Under the pieces are notes generated by a model. It worked only from the letters and a program-made list of their open reading frames with translations. It made no database searches and had not been told where the DNA came from. Below, one piece after another: positions 34,981-47,573 of a stretch of DNA of 64,000 nt. How positions within the stretch are numbered: position 1 is the stretch's first letter; each line of letters begins with the position of its first letter. The position numbers and the translations under genes are program-made. The stretch is from Dallia pectoralis (taxonomy: Eukaryota; Chordata; Actinopteri; Esociformes; Umbridae): assembly GCA_029465975.1 (NCBI GenBank), contig CM055745.1:17457406-17521405 (forward strand), written 5' to 3'.

Positions 34981-36649
34981 TTTTGCAGTGTTTCTAGTGG
35001 TTATCATGTGTGTCTATGAAAGAATAACTATGAAATGTTTTTGTACAATTGTTGACCACTTAACTCAGTTAAATGTCTGTGTATGCATGTGGTTTCGTGT
35101 GTTATTGTAATTCCTCTTTTTGTGTGTGTGTGTTTGGGAATGCTTGTGTATTTCTCTGTGTGTGTGTGCATGTGTGTGTTGTGACCTTTTTACTTTCTCC
35201 CTGCTCTTCTCTGGCACAGCAGCGGACTGGAGCTGCGCCAACGGCAGACTAGTAACGAGAGCAGGAGCGGTGGGCAAGTCTCCCCTGTTAATGATTCAAT
35301 CTCCCCATAACCACTGAGCACGTAGGCATGACAAGCTGGCCCCACAGCACCGCAGAGCTGCACGAGCTATAAAAAGCATCGGGGGGGAGTACCGATGGAG
35401 GACGGACAGACGAGGACAAGTGTGGAATGCTTCTGTGTTTCACGTGGGGTGAGAAAACGAAGGAGAGAGAGAGACAGTCAGAGATACACGAAGATAATGC
35501 AGGGAAACTGAGAGAGACTGAGCCGGGCAGACAGACAGGTATTACAGATAAATCCAAACTAGCCAGACTAGATGGACCCAGGAGTTATAGTCTCTACCCA
35601 GCCTGAAGACCCCTGATCACAGCTTCAGTCCAGATTAGCCTGCTTTGTGTTCTCAGCCCAGGGCTGGCTCTCTCTCCATCTTTTTTTCTCTCCGTCTATT
35701 TCTCTCCTTCTTTCTCTGGGATGCCTGGCAGGGGCTCTCTGTGTGTTTGGCAGACTAGGTAACAAGCCGTCGCCTTTTATGGATAATTGGCTCTGGTTGC
35801 CACGAAAGGATCGCCGGATGAAATAAGAGTTGAAAGGCCGCTAGGCAAAGTAGCCTGATGGTATAGTCCAGTCTTGTGTTTGTGTGCGTGTGCGCGTGCA
35901 CGTGTGTGGGTGTGTGAGGAGGGCAGGTGGTGGGTCTCAGTTTGATTCAACCAGAATCAAGGACAGTCACACGAACCGGCCAGCGGCATTCCAACAGGGC
36001 GGAGTGGTGGGAATTATTGGCCACAAGGTCAGAAATGAACAGTGAGAATGTGAGGTTGTGTTTCCAAACTAGTCTGAGACACTAGCTATTAGTAGACACA
36101 ACAAGAAAATAATGTAGTATACTAGAAAAGCAAGTCAGCCAACTGGACTTGAATGTTACATTTTAAAGGGTTTATTACAGAGTGCTCGATTCCATAAACC
36201 ACGTCTTTTTTTCGAACACTTTCAGTACAGAACGTTGTTCTGTTACAAAAAATGTCACAGTAAAGTAGAAAAACATTTGAGAGATTCTTGGCGGCCAAGA
36301 CAATTGTGTGGGTTCCTTCTGAGAACCGAGTCAGTTTAACGTCTTTTTTGAGGCACCTTTATACCTGTCAACCAACAAAACTGTCGCTGTAGTTCTGGGT
36401 TTTTGGTTGCAGAGAGTAAAAAAAAGAGTCAAATCCCCCTGAAGATTGGGGTGAAAACTGAGTGTACAGTGACGGTTTGGTGCACGTCAAACCAATCAAA
36501 TGGCTTTGTTAGGAAGAGCTTGAACGTTTTTCTCAGCTCTAGATTAGTGAACTAGGTGAAATGGAATATATGTAAGACCCGTTGTATAAACTTCTGGTAC
36601 GACTTCTAATAGATTTCTTGATGCACTCCCAGGCTCGTTCGGCCTGCTA
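34981..36649. other. Single-copy DNA, no gene seen
   Basis: Contains short TG patches (about 35119-35180, 35876-35916) and complex sequence at 35210-35380 and 35740-35840 that could be regulatory (TTATGGATAATTGGCTC). No exon, RNA gene or transposon recognised. Confidence 0.45.
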
Positions 36650-37640
36650 AATGATGGTAGTTAAAACATCTGTACATAATCAATTAGAGGATTTAAATAA
36701 TACAGTGGGTAAGACTTTAGATGCTGTGGCACCCCTAAAAACAAAACCAATAAGAAACTTGCTCCCTGGTACACTGACACTACTAGAACACTTAAGCAAG
36801 CCTCCAGAAAATTGGAGTGAAAGTGGCGCTCCACTAAGTTAGAAGTATTTAGACTAGCCTGGATTGATAGTACTGTGCAATACCGGAAATCACCTATATC
36901 TGCACGGTCAGCCAATTTATCTATTCTGACACAAACAAAAATAATGTTTTTCCTATAGAGCTCCTCTGTCATGGAATAAGCTGCCAATCAGGGTTTGAAT
37001 CGCAGACTCACTATTAAAAACGTATCTCTATAGCACAGTCTAAGGTTAAGTGCAGAATGGCCCAGGGTACAAACGTGAATTCATTTCTCATCTCCCCTGG
37101 GATGTCCTCTCTCCAATTCCTATTCTGGGGGTGGAGTCACTGGCTCGCTATTGTTCACTTTCGTTCCTTCAATTCGAGTAACTCTGTGAGTAAAACTAAA
37201 CCTTCCAAGAATGGTTGTGGTTGACTGGTGTCTTTTGGTTGATGCTTGGTACCGTGGGTGGATGGTTTCTGACTTGTTGGGCCCTGTCCGGGGTTTCCTG
37301 TCCAAATTCAACAATATGCTTAACCCTCAACCCTACCGGTTGTCCCCGGGGTTCTGACTGGCCATGCATTTGACCTGGACTATTTTATACGGATCTCTGC
37401 ATTTAAATAATGCATTTAATAATGATTCAACTGTTAAAAGTTCACCCAGCTCAGCTGGAAGAGAACTGGCCACCCCTCAGAGCCTGGTTCCTCTCTAAGT
37501 TTCTACCTAAATACGACCCATCAGGGAGTTTTTCCTAGCCGCTGTGTATCAGCTTTGTTGGGTTCGGGCTGGGTGTTTGTAAAAGCACTTTGTGCCAACT
37601 TTGTTGTAAAAAAGGCTTTATAAAATAAATTTGATTTAAT
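36650..37640 (+). mobile_element. Decayed LINE (L2/Rex-like) with internal deletion
   Basis: The frame at 36651 includes LNNTVGKTLDAVAPLKTK, typical of the linker between endonuclease and reverse transcriptase in fish LINEs. At about 36960-37040 the plus strand reads PLSWNKLPIRV, a stop, then ADSLLKTYL, typical of the C terminus. The catalytic reverse-transcriptase part is missing, so the copy is internally deleted and inactive. The 3' UTR has CTCAGAGCCTGGTTCCTCTC, GGGAGTTTTTCCTAGCCGC and GGCTTTATAAAATAAATTTG, a LINE 3' end that I recall from many euteleosts. The same UTR lies reversed at 59400-59502. Confidence 0.8.
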
Positions 37641-38838
37641 GACTGTTTGATGATAATGCCCAGGGTATTGCAGATTAAAACCTTAACAAAATGCATTTCA
37701 ATTACACTTAACGGCACCCATCTATGCTGTTTTTCCTTTTATTTTATGTAGCGCTGCAAATTAGCATATGGAACTGCATTCTGAGAAACGTGTCCAGTAT
37801 AAAACCCAAGGCGTAATACGAAGCACTGTTGGCAAGGAGTGTGTTTAATCACTGGAGAAGTGAAGTGAGGGAAAAGCCATATTACTGCGTTTAGCTGTAT
37901 TGCAGGGACAAGAAGACTAAGCTATTAACTAGGCAGTAGTTAAATTAACTCAACCACACATAAATGATAACACACACAAAGTCCCTACAGGTTCGCAATG
38001 TTAGAAAATATATACCTGGAACTGGAATTCAATGGAGATGAACTCAGAATGGGATTACAGTATATATGCAGCCAAATGTGCGGACACACTCAAATATGGT
38101 TAAAACATTATTTACTTCTCAGAAACATTCAATTGGAAGGTAATAATTGGTTATATGATTTTCTTAGTTTTCTTTATATTTTATTTTTGACACATTATTT
38201 ATGTGTCATCCCGAAGGCTCTGCAATAGTCAGACCACATGTAACATAACCCATACAGCTTGGCCAGGCAAGTGAATGTACAACTATGTGTTACATTAATA
38301 TACAACCCATGTATGAAGTGAAGTAGGTTAAAGATTACACAGTATTTAACACAATCACATGTAACGTAGATTTGAATTTACAAGATATGCAGAATATCTG
38401 TAGTCCAAATGTGAAGGTTCATCTCACTTTCTTTTCATAGAAATTGGTTATCTAGATCTGTAAATCGTTTAGTCCCATACAGCCGGCCCAATCCCTGTAA
38501 AAGTGGATGAAAGTAAACCGGTACAGTCCTGTTCTGACAGAATGAGTGGTGGAAAGCCAGAATGCCAGCATAGCCTAGCAATGTAACAAAGCGGAACGCC
38601 AAGAAAAGTGTCTGCTGAATTCAAAACAGACCAAAAAAAAGACGCAGAACAGCATTACATTGCATTGTTTTATTTGTGTAGCTAGCCAGCAGGCACACGA
38701 TTAGAAGACATCAATAGATCATCGAATAGTCATTCTTCATTCTTTCAAACCCGCTCCAAACATCATATCTCAGCCAGTGTGCTTAGGGCAGCTCATTGGT
38801 CAGGATAAAGACCCAGGAACCCCAGCTGCTGCTTCCAC
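37641..38838. other. Single-copy AT-rich DNA, no gene seen
   Basis: No repeat or domain recognised. A 76-codon plus-strand frame at 37998-38228 has no resemblance I can name. Confidence 0.45.
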
Positions 38839-41800
38839 AGGAGTCAATAGAGACAAATAAAGCATCAGTAGGAGTCAATAGAGACAAATAAAGTATCAGT
38901 AGGAGCCAATAGAGACAAATAAAGTATCAGTAGGAGCCAATAGAGACAAATAAAGTATCAGTAGGAGCCAATAGAGACAAATAAAGTATCAGTAGGAGCC
39001 AATAGAGACAAATAAAGTATCAGTAGGAGCCAATAGAGACAAATAAAGTATCAGTAGGAGCCAATAGAGACAAATAAAGTATCAGTAGGAGCCAATAGAG
39101 ACAAATAAAGTATCAGTAGGAGCCAATAGAGACAAATAAAGTATCAGTAGGAGCCAATAGAGACAAATAAAGTATCAGTAGGAGCCAATAGAGACAAATA
39201 AAGTATCAGTAGGAGCCAATAGAGACAAATAAAGTATCAGTAGGAGCCAATAGAGACAAATAAAGTATCAGTAGGAGCCAATAGAGACAAATAAAGCATC
39301 AGTAGGAGCCAATAGAGACAAATAAAGTATCAGTAGGAGCCAATAGAGACAAATAAAGTATCAGTAGGAGCCAATAGAGACAAATAAAGGAGCCAATATC
39401 AGTAGGAGCCAATAGAGACAAATAAAGTAGAGACAAATAAAGTCAGTAGGAGCCAATAGAGACAAATAAAGTATCAGTAGGAGCCAATAGAGACAAATAA
39501 AGAGCCAATAGAGACAAATAAAGTATCAGTAGGAGCCAATAGAGACAAATAAAGTATCAGTAGGAGCCAATAGAGACAAATAAAGTATCAGTAGGAGCCA
39601 ATAGAGACAAATAAAGTATCAGTAGGAGCCAATAGAGACAAATAAAGTATCAGTAGGAGCCAATAGAGACAAAATAGAGACAAATAAAGTATCAGTAGGA
39701 GCCAATAGAGACAAATAAAGTATCAGTAGGAGCCAATAGAGACAAATAAAGTATCAGTAGGAGCCAATAGAGACAAATAAAGTATCAGTAGGAGCCAATA
39801 GAGACAAATAAAGTATCAGTAGGAATAGAGACAAATAAAGTATCAGTAGGAGCCAATAGAGACAAATAAAGTATCAGTAGGAGCCAATAGAGACAAATAA
39901 AGTATCAGTAGGAGCCAATAGAGACAAATAAAGTATCAGTAGGAGCCAATAGAGACAAATAAAGTATCAGTAGGAGCCAATAGAGACAAATAAAGTATCA
40001 GTAGGAGCCAATAGAGACAAATAAAGTAGGAGCCAATAGAGACAAATAAAGTATCAGTAGGAGCCAATAGAGACAAATAAAGTATCAGTAGGAGCCAATA
40101 GAGACAAATAAAGTATCAGTAGGAGCCAATAGAGACAAATAAAGCATCAGTAGGAGCAATAGAGACAAATAAAGTATCAGTAGGAGCCAATAGAGACAAA
40201 TAAAGCATCAGTAGGAGCCAATAGAGACAAATAAAGTATCAGTAGGAGCCAATAGAGACAAATAAAGTATCAGTAGGAGCCAATAGAGACAAATAAAGTA
40301 TCAGTAGGAGCCAATAGAGACAAATAAAGTATCAGTAGGAGCCAATAGAGACAAATAAAGTATCAGTAGGAGCCAATAGAGACAAATAAAGTATCAGTAG
40401 GAGCCAATAGAGACAAATAAAGTATCAGTAGGAGCCAATAGAGACAAAATAAAGTATCAGTAGGAGCCAATAGAGATAAATAAAGATCAGTAGGAGCCAA
40501 TAGAGACAAGTAAAGCATCAGTAGGAGCCAATAGAGACAAATAAAGGAGCCAATATCAGTAGGAGCCAATAGAGACAAATAAAATAAAGTATCAGTAGGA
40601 GCCAATAGAGACAAATCATCAGTAGGAGCCAATAGAGACAAATAAAGCATCAGTAGGAGCCAATAGAGACAAATAAAGTATCAGTAGGAGCCAATAGAGA
40701 CAAATATAAAGCCAATCATCAGTAGGAGCCAATAGAGACAAATAAAGTATCAGTAGGAGCCAATAGAGACAAATAAAGTATCAGTAGGAGCCAATAGAGA
40801 CAAATAAAGTATCAGTAGGAGCCAATAGAGACAAATAAAGTATCAATAGTAGGTAGCCAATAGAGACAAATAAAGTATCAGTAGGAGCCAATAGAGACAA
40901 ATAAAGTATCAGTAGGAGCCAATAGAGACAAATAAAGACAAAGCCAATAGAGACAAATAAAGTATCAGTAGGAGCCAATAGAGACAAATAAAGTATCAGT
41001 AGGAGCCAATAGAGACAAATAAAGTATCAGTAGGAGCCAATAGAGACAAAAGACAAGGAGCCAATAGAGACAAATAAAGTATCAGTAGGAGCCAATAGAG
41101 ACAAATAAAGTATCAGTAGGAGCCAATAGAGACAAATAAAGTATCAGTAGGAGCCAATAGAGACAAATAAAGTATCAGTAGGAGCCAATAGAGACAAATA
41201 AAGTATCAGTAGGAGCCAATAGAGACAAATAAAGTATCAGTAGGAGCCAATAGAGACAAATAAAGTATCAGTAGGAGCCAATAGAGACAAATAGAGACAA
41301 ATAAAGTATCAGTAGGAGCCAATAGAGACAAATAAAGTATCAGTAGGAGCCAATAGAGACAAATAAAGTATCAGTAGGAGCCAATAGAGACAAATAAAGT
41401 ATCAGTAGGAGCCAATCAGTAGAGCCAATAAAGTATCAGTAGGAGCCAATAGAGACAAATAAAGTATCAGTAGGAGCCAATAGAGACAAATAAAGTATCA
41501 GTAGGAGCCAATAGAGACAAATAAAGTATCAGTAGGAGCCAATAGAGACAAATAAAGTATCAGTAGGAGCCAATAGAGACAAATAAAGTATCAGTAGGAG
41601 CCAATAGAGACAAATAAAGTATCAGTAGGAGCCAATAGAGACAAATAAAGTATCAGTAGGAGCCAATAGAGACAAATAAAGTATCATTAGGAGCCAATAG
41701 AGACAAATAAAGTATCAGTAGGAGTCAATAGAGACAAATAAAGTATCAGTAGGAGTCAATAGAGACAAATAAAGTATCAGTAGGAGCCAATAGAGACAAA

Positions 41801-41877
41801 TAAAGTATCAGTAGGAGCCAATAGAGACAAATAAAGTATCAGTAGGAGCCAATAGAGACAAATAAAGCATCAGTAGT
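38839..41877. repeat. 31-bp minisatellite, about 98 copies, each with AATAAA
   Basis: Units of AGTAGGAGCCAATAGAGAC plus AAATAAAGTATC. Nearly every unit carries a canonical AATAAA on the plus strand and a CCAAT. Regular at 38839-39380 and 41440-41877. Between these, many units are truncated or fused (AGGAGCCAATATCAG, AGTAGAGACAAATAAAG). The right end directly joins a different, 15-bp array. Confidence 0.97.
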
Positions 41878-42390
41878 AGTCATCCGTTGTTGAGTCATCC
41901 ATTGTGGAGTCATCCGTTGTGGAGTCATCCGTTGTTGAGTCATCCATTGTGGAGTCATCCGTTGTGGAGTCATCCGTTGTTGAGTCATCCATTGTGGAGT
42001 CATCCGTTGTTGAGTCATCCGTTGTTGAGTCATCCGTTGTGGAGTCATCCGTTGTGGAGTCATCCGTTGTTGAGTCATCCGTTGTGGAGTCATCCGTTGT
42101 TGAGTCATCCGTTGTGGAGTCATCCGTTGTGGAGTCATCCGTTGTTGAGTCATCCGTTGTTGAGTCATCCGTTGTGGAGTCATCCGTTGTGGAGTCATCC
42201 GTTGTGGAGTCATCCGTTGTGGAGTCATCCGTTGTGGAGTCATCCGTTGTGGAGTCATCCGTTGTTGAGTCATCCGTTGTGGAGTCATCCGTTGTGGAGT
42301 CATCCGTTGTGGAGTCATCCGTTGTGGAGTCATCCGTTGTGGAGTCATCAGTTGTGGAGTCATCCGTTGTGGAGTCATCCGTTGTTGAGT
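41878..42390. repeat. 15-bp minisatellite, about 34 copies
   Basis: GTCATCCGTTGTGGA and GTCATCCGTTGTTGA alternate without interruption. Because 15 is divisible by three, frames stay open on both strands (ESSVV; MTPQR), without other support for coding. Confidence 0.97.
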
Positions 42391-42415
42391 CAGCGTTTTA
42401 ATTTAAAACGCTGAC
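42389..42415. repeat. Perfect 13-bp inverted repeat
   Basis: GTCAGCGTTTTAA, one T, then TTAAAACGCTGAC: a perfect hairpin-forming palindrome exactly at the right end of the 15-bp array. No T-tract or partner gene that would make it a terminator. Function unknown. Confidence 0.85.
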
Positions 42416-42519
42416 AGTAGCTGACAAGCTTGTGGAATACAAAATCTTGCTTGCGGGTTAGTAATGGTAATTTGGTCATTCAATTAGATCTTGCTTATTT
42501 GTTATCAGGACATGTTACT

Positions 42520-43149
42520 GAAACCAGTAGTCATGTAGTCAAAACCAGTAGTCATGTAGTCAACCAGTAGTCATGTAGTCAAAACCAGTAGTCATGTAGT
42601 CAAAACCAGTAGTCATGTAGTCAAAACCAGTAGTCATGTAGTCAACCAGTAGTCATGTAGTCAAAACCAGTAGTCATGTAGTCAAAACCAATAGTCATGT
42701 AGTCAAAACCAGTAGTCATGTAGTCAAAACCTGTAGTCATGTAGTCAAAACCAGTAGTCATGTAGTCAAAACCAGTAGTCATGTAGTCAAAACCAGTAGT
42801 CATGTAGTCAAAACCAGTAGTCATGTAGTCAAAACCAGTAGTCATGTAGTCAAAACCAGTAGTCATGTAGTTAAAACCAGTAGTCATGTAGTCAAAACCA
42901 GTAGTCATGTAGTTAAAACCAGTAGTCATGTAGTTAAAACCAGTAGTCATGTAGTAAAAACCAATAGTCATGTAGTCAAAACCAGTAGTCATGTAGTTAA
43001 AACCAGTAGTCATGTAGTCAAATCCAGTAGTCGTGTAGTCAAAACCTGTAGTCATGTAGTCAAAACCCGTAGTCATGTAGTTAAAACCAGTAGTCATGTA
43101 GTTAAAACCAGTAGTCATGTAGTTAAAACCAGTAGCCAAAGCCAGTAGT
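42520..43149. repeat. 21-bp minisatellite, about 30 copies
   Basis: TAGTCATGTAGTCAAAACC plus AG, with TTAAAACC and CCAATAG variants. Two units near 42558 and 42642 lack the AAAA. The minus strand reads a seven-residue repeat (MTTGFDY) for 165 codons, which I treat as an artefact of the period. Confidence 0.96.
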
Positions 43150-43578
43150 AATTTTGGTTTACATTGTTACTTCACTTTATTCAGTCGAAAACTGGTTAGA
43201 GGGCTGTATACTCTATCCATATGATGAAACAACCCTCAATAGATTAAAGTAGAATTTTACACAGACTACATAAACACTAAGCTGCATAGGATGTGCCCAT
43301 ATACATCTCCTTTGTGACAGTTTGTGACAGTCATCAAACTTCAGAAGGCACCGTTTACCACAGATGTACCATATGACTCATAGTCATAGACATGCCTGGG
43401 GTTTTATTATAATTCCTACAGTGCTGTGCTCATTTTACTTTACTTACTTTTATTCTTCTTATTCTTTTTCATATTATATTTGCCGAATACCCAGAAATTG
43501 CCTTCAGAAAACCATCTTACTTCTGTTATGACTGGATCAAGTTTACACTGCTAATAAAAAAACAGATTACCCTTATGC
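43150..43578. other. Single-copy AT-rich DNA
   Basis: Spacer between two arrays. TTTGTGACAG is duplicated in place at about 43311-43332. Nothing else recognised. Confidence 0.45.
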
Positions 43579-44425
43579 CCTCAGAGCAGCATATTGTAGA
43601 ACTAATGTCATAAGGTGCTCTAAGAGCAGCATATTGTAGACCTAATGTCATAAGGTGCTCTAAGAGCAGCATATTGTAGACCTAATGTCATAAAGTGCTC
43701 TAAGAGCAGCATATTGTAGACCTAATGTCATAAGGTGCTCTAAGAGCTGCATATTGTAGACCTAATGTCATAAGGTGCTCTAAGAGCTGCATATTGTAGA
43801 CCTAATGTCATAAGGTGCTCTAAGAGCTGCATATTGTAGACCTAATGTCATAAGGTGCTCTAAGAGCTGCATATTGTAGACCTAATGTCATAAGGTGCTC
43901 TAAGAGCAGCATATTGTAGACCTAATGTCATAAGGTGCTCTAAGAGCAGCATATTGTAGACCTAATGTCATAAAGTGCTCTAAGAGCAGCATGTTGTAGA
44001 CCATATTGTAGACCTGTCATAAGGTGCTCTAAGGTGCTCTAAGAGCTAGCAGCATATTGTAAGACAGCATATTGTAGACCTGTCATAAGGTGCTCTAAGA
44101 GAGCAGCATATTGTAGACCTAATGTCATAAGGTGCTCTAAGAGCAGCATATTGTAGACCTAATGTCATAAGGTGCTCTAAGAGCAGCATATTGTAGACCT
44201 AATGTCATAAGGTGCTCTAAGAGCAGCATATTGTAGACCTAATGTCATAAGGTGCTCTAAGAGCAGCATATTGTAGACCTAATGTCATAAGGTGCTCTAA
44301 GAGCAGCATATTGTAGACCTAATGTCATAAGGTGCTCTAAGAGCAGCATATTGTAGACCTAATGTCATAAGGTGCTCTTAGAGCAGCATATTGTAGACCT
44401 AATGTCAAATTGGCCTAAGAGCAGC
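43579..44425. repeat. 40-bp minisatellite, about 21 copies
   Basis: Units of TAAGAGCAGCATATTGTAGA plus CCTAATGTCATAAGGTGCTC. At each junction GCTCTAAGAGC forms a 5-bp hairpin. Four or five neighbouring units share AGCTGC in place of AGCAGC, marking a local expansion. Units at 43990-44100 are scrambled. Confidence 0.96.
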
Positions 44426-45205
44426 CAACGCTTGTTGCACTTAAATACGACACAGTGTTCTAAGAGCAGTATTAGAATTCATGCAGCGCAAATGCACTAA
44501 AAACAGACATGATTTTGGTTGTATGTAAAAGTTACATATTTTATCAGGCTAATGCAATTAATAGAAGATAAGCTAACATTAGCTATGATCCTGTGATGTC
44601 TTTGAGCTAGCTAGCTAATGTTGCGAGTTAGCTTACTTATGTTAGTTAAGCTAGCTAGTTAAATAACAGCTCGATAGAAAAACAATCGTTACTTTAATCC
44701 AAATACTTTAATACCTTTACATTTTCAACAAAAAACAATATGCAAGGATTTACTCCAAGTTCCGCCTCCTCCAAACCAAGTCCCGCCTCCTGCTGCCCGC
44801 TGATTGGGGGACTGAGAGAACCAATCAGATGCGATGCTGCTCTGAGAACATATTTCAGTAACTAAAAGTCCAACCTGCTGTATTGTATTTCCATGGGGAA
44901 AAAAATCGTAGTGCTCCTTTACTCTCCACATTTGTCACTTTCACATGCCGGCTTTTGAACGGCACAAAGGTTAAGATGCTTGAGAAAGGCGGGTCACTTG
45001 GAGGACCGCTAATTTGAGTAGCGGAAGGGGGTCCTGTGCCAACACACACACACACGCGCACACACAGTGTAGAAAAGCAATCAGACACATATGTAATGAT
45101 TCAAGCTCCAGGATCTATGGGACACATCCAGCGGCGTCGGAACCGGAGCAAAGGCTTTCATTAACTCTTCTATTTCTCATCTCGGTTTGGGTGGACATAC
45201 AGCTT
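44426..45205. other. Single-copy DNA with a GC-box/CCAAT cluster
   Basis: At 44755-44830 two CCGCCTCC motifs, CTGATTGGGGG and CCAATCAG occur within about 75 bp. Upstream, at about 44605-44665, is a run of overlapping GCTAGCTAG and TTAGCTT motifs. This resembles the promoter or 5' end of a transposon more than a host gene, but I cannot name it. No exon seen. Confidence 0.35.
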
Positions 45206-45209
45206 TGGT

Positions 45210-45241
<32 letters not shown>

Positions 45242-45300
45242 TGTGTGTGTGTGTGTGTGTCTGTGTGTGTGTGTCTGTGTGTCTGTGCGTGCGTGCGTGT
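45206..45300. repeat. (TG)n microsatellite
   Basis: About 95 bp of TG with TGTCTG interruptions, ending in GTGCGTGCGTGCG. Confidence 0.95.
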
Positions 45301-46073
45301 GCAGGGAGTGCAGACCAGATCGATGGTTGTATTAGGCTTTGGTCCGGCTGAAACAAATGTCTACATACATGCCTTTATTTCTTGGAGCAGTTAAGCCAAA
45401 CCAACTAAGACTTGAGTACATGCAGCAGATAATGTGTAACGATCTGGAGCCATTTGTCCTGTTCTATTCATTCAAAGCTTTTCCCTAACCTTAACTTCAT
45501 TTGACCATTTACACGAATGCCTAACCTTAATTCCTAACTCGAAACTCTTCCAGGACGTACGTAGAATGTTGACCTGAGATGTGAGTGTTGTCTTGAATCC
45601 TATTTAAACTACATTACTTGTCTTGAAAACATGTTAATTTAAATAACAGATACACAAGCACGACACTTTGGAGACGTCAAAATTAACTGACTGGTGTTGT
45701 TTGCCTAGCAACTAAAATCTCCATCTCTCCATCAAACGAGTGCTTTGGCTGGAGATAAATGATTGTTTTCTGTGCCAGTGTGAGACGTATTTAGATGCTT
45801 CCCTACAGCTAGATTTCTATTCTGAAAGGACATACAGCTCTAGACTTCTTAACCTGGTGGTTTATTTAAGAAATACTTTGGTATTGTAACATTTGCATGT
45901 TTCTGTGTGCGTGTACGTGTGTGTACACTCAGGCTGCTTCATTGAGCCAAAATATCGTCCCCCTGGGAAAAGAGCAACAAACCCAGATTAGAGTCCCCTT
46001 TGTGTCGGCTTGTGGTTAGCTGAAGGTCATGTTGCACCCAGAGAATAGCATTATTATAGACCCCTCCCTTTAT
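45301..46073. other. Single-copy DNA, no gene seen
   Basis: No repeat, RNA gene or coding exon recognised in this interval. Confidence 0.45.
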
Positions 46074-46362
46074 GTACACACACACACACACATGTACACA
46101 CACACAAGTACACACACACACACACACACACACATGTACATACACACACACATGTACACACACACACACACACATGTACACACACACACATGTACACACA
46201 CACACATATACACACACAAACACACACATGTACATACACACACACACATGTGTGTACACACACACATGTGTACACACACACACATGTACACACACACACA
46301 CACATGTACATACACACACACACATGTACACACACACACACACACATGTACACACACACACA
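46074..46362. repeat. (CA)n with regularly spaced ACATGTAC
   Basis: CA repeats interrupted about every 16-30 bp by the palindrome ACATGT or TGTACA. The interruption has spread with the repeat, so the array expands by units larger than the dinucleotide. Confidence 0.95.
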
Positions 46363-47061
46363 TGTACCCAGAGTTCCAGGCGTTTTCCTGCCGGTCCCGT
46401 GCCTCACTTGACCCCAAGCAGCGATATGTTCACAGCGGCCGCAAAAAGGCTCCTTTTCATGTCCCAATCTCTTCCCTCAATTTCCCGTTCTCTTCTCTTC
46501 ATCCACCCGTCACTAATGATGTAGTGTGGCTTCGACTGGAATTGGACTGGCAGCAGACAGTATGTGTTCTCTGTGTGTGTGTGTGCCTTCATGCATGCCT
46601 GTCAGTTTCGGTTTCAATAGTAAGTGTGTGTGTGTGTGTGTGTGTGTTCGAGCACGGGCAGGAGGAGGGGAGTAGAGCCTTCAGCTGTAGGAGGACAGGG
46701 TGAGGAAGAGAGAGAGAGAGAGAGATGAAGGCTGAGGAGATGTTGAGTGACAGGTCAACACAGGGACCGGCCGGCTAGACTTCCTGTTCATTTCCTACTT
46801 GTGTTATTTCTCATTGGAGACAATCAACCTGCCGATGCATTAGAGGCTGTTAACATTAAACCATATCGCCCCTATTTGAGCTCCATAAACCGAATCAGAA
46901 ATTGTTCTGAAACATCTCACACTGGCGTTGAAACTCAAATATCACCAGATAAACAACATTGTCGGTGAGTTTAAACGCCTTCCAGGTCAGGAATTTGCCT
47001 AAAGCACTGGGAGCGCATTTGTTTCACCTTACGGAGCAGCAAGATTTTTCTCATTGCTACA
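46363..47061. other. Single-copy DNA, possible conserved stretch
   Basis: Short TG and GA patches at 46570-46720. The stretch 46780-46970 is complex (CATTTCCTACTTGTG, CGATGCATTAGAGGCTG) and might be conserved non-coding sequence. No exon recognised. Confidence 0.4.
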
Positions 47062-47573
47062 TCTCTCATTTTCAATCGCTTATCCGGGGTCGGGTCGCGG
47101 GGGTAGCAGCTCTAGCAGGGGACCCCAAACTTCCCTTTCCCGGTCAACATTAGCCAGCTCTGACTGGGGAATCCCGATGCGTTCCCAGGCCAGTGTGGAG
47201 ATATAATCTCTCCACCTAGTCCTGGGTCTTCCCCGAGGTCTCCTCCCAGCTGGACGTGCCTGGAACACCTCTCTAGGGAGGCGCCCAGGTGGCATTCGTA
47301 CAAGATGCCCGAACCACCTCAACTGGCTCCTTTCTATGCAAAGGAGCAGCGGCTCTACTCCGAGTTCCTCTCGGATGACTGAGCTTCTCACCCTATCCCT
47401 AAGGGAGAGGCCAGCCACCTTTCGGAGAAAACCCATTTCGGCCGCTTGTACCCGCGATCTCGTTCTTTCGGTCATGACCCAGCTTTCATGACCATAGGTC
47501 AGGGTAGGAACAAAGATTGACCGGTAGATCGAGAGCTTTGCCTTTTGGCTCAGCTCTCTTTTCGTCACAACGG
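47062..47573 (-). mobile_element. 5'-truncated RTE/Rex3-type LINE copy
   Basis: About 510 bp in reverse orientation holding only the end of the second open frame and the short 3' tail (minus strand CCGGATAAGCGATTGAAAAT). TGCTACA flanks both sides (47055-47061 and 47574-47580), a candidate 7-bp target-site duplication. The 5' truncation is typical of LINE insertion. The single remaining open frame suggests a fairly young copy. Confidence 0.75.
47080..47568 (-). pseudogene. LINE reverse-transcriptase C-terminal fragment
   Basis: A 162-codon frame open to the fragment's 5' end. It starts within KAKLSIYRSIFVPTLTYGHE and includes AAEMGFLRKVAGLSL, LGVEPLLLCIERSQLRWFG, HLVRMPPGRLP and GRPRTRWRDYISTLAWERIG. 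These are the conserved post-polymerase motifs of fish RTE/Rex3-like LINE proteins. Endonuclease and the catalytic reverse-transcriptase motifs are absent, so it is a dead 3' fragment. Homology to this LINE group is clear to me; the exact clade is inference. Confidence 0.85.

Noticed and set aside
41839..42414. ESSVV and MTPQR repeat proteins
   Set aside because: 15-bp array open on both strands, no flanking exon or signal sequence.
42389..42415. Palindrome as a transcription terminator
   Set aside because: No adjoining gene and no T-run; factor-independent terminators are bacterial features, out of place in this genome.
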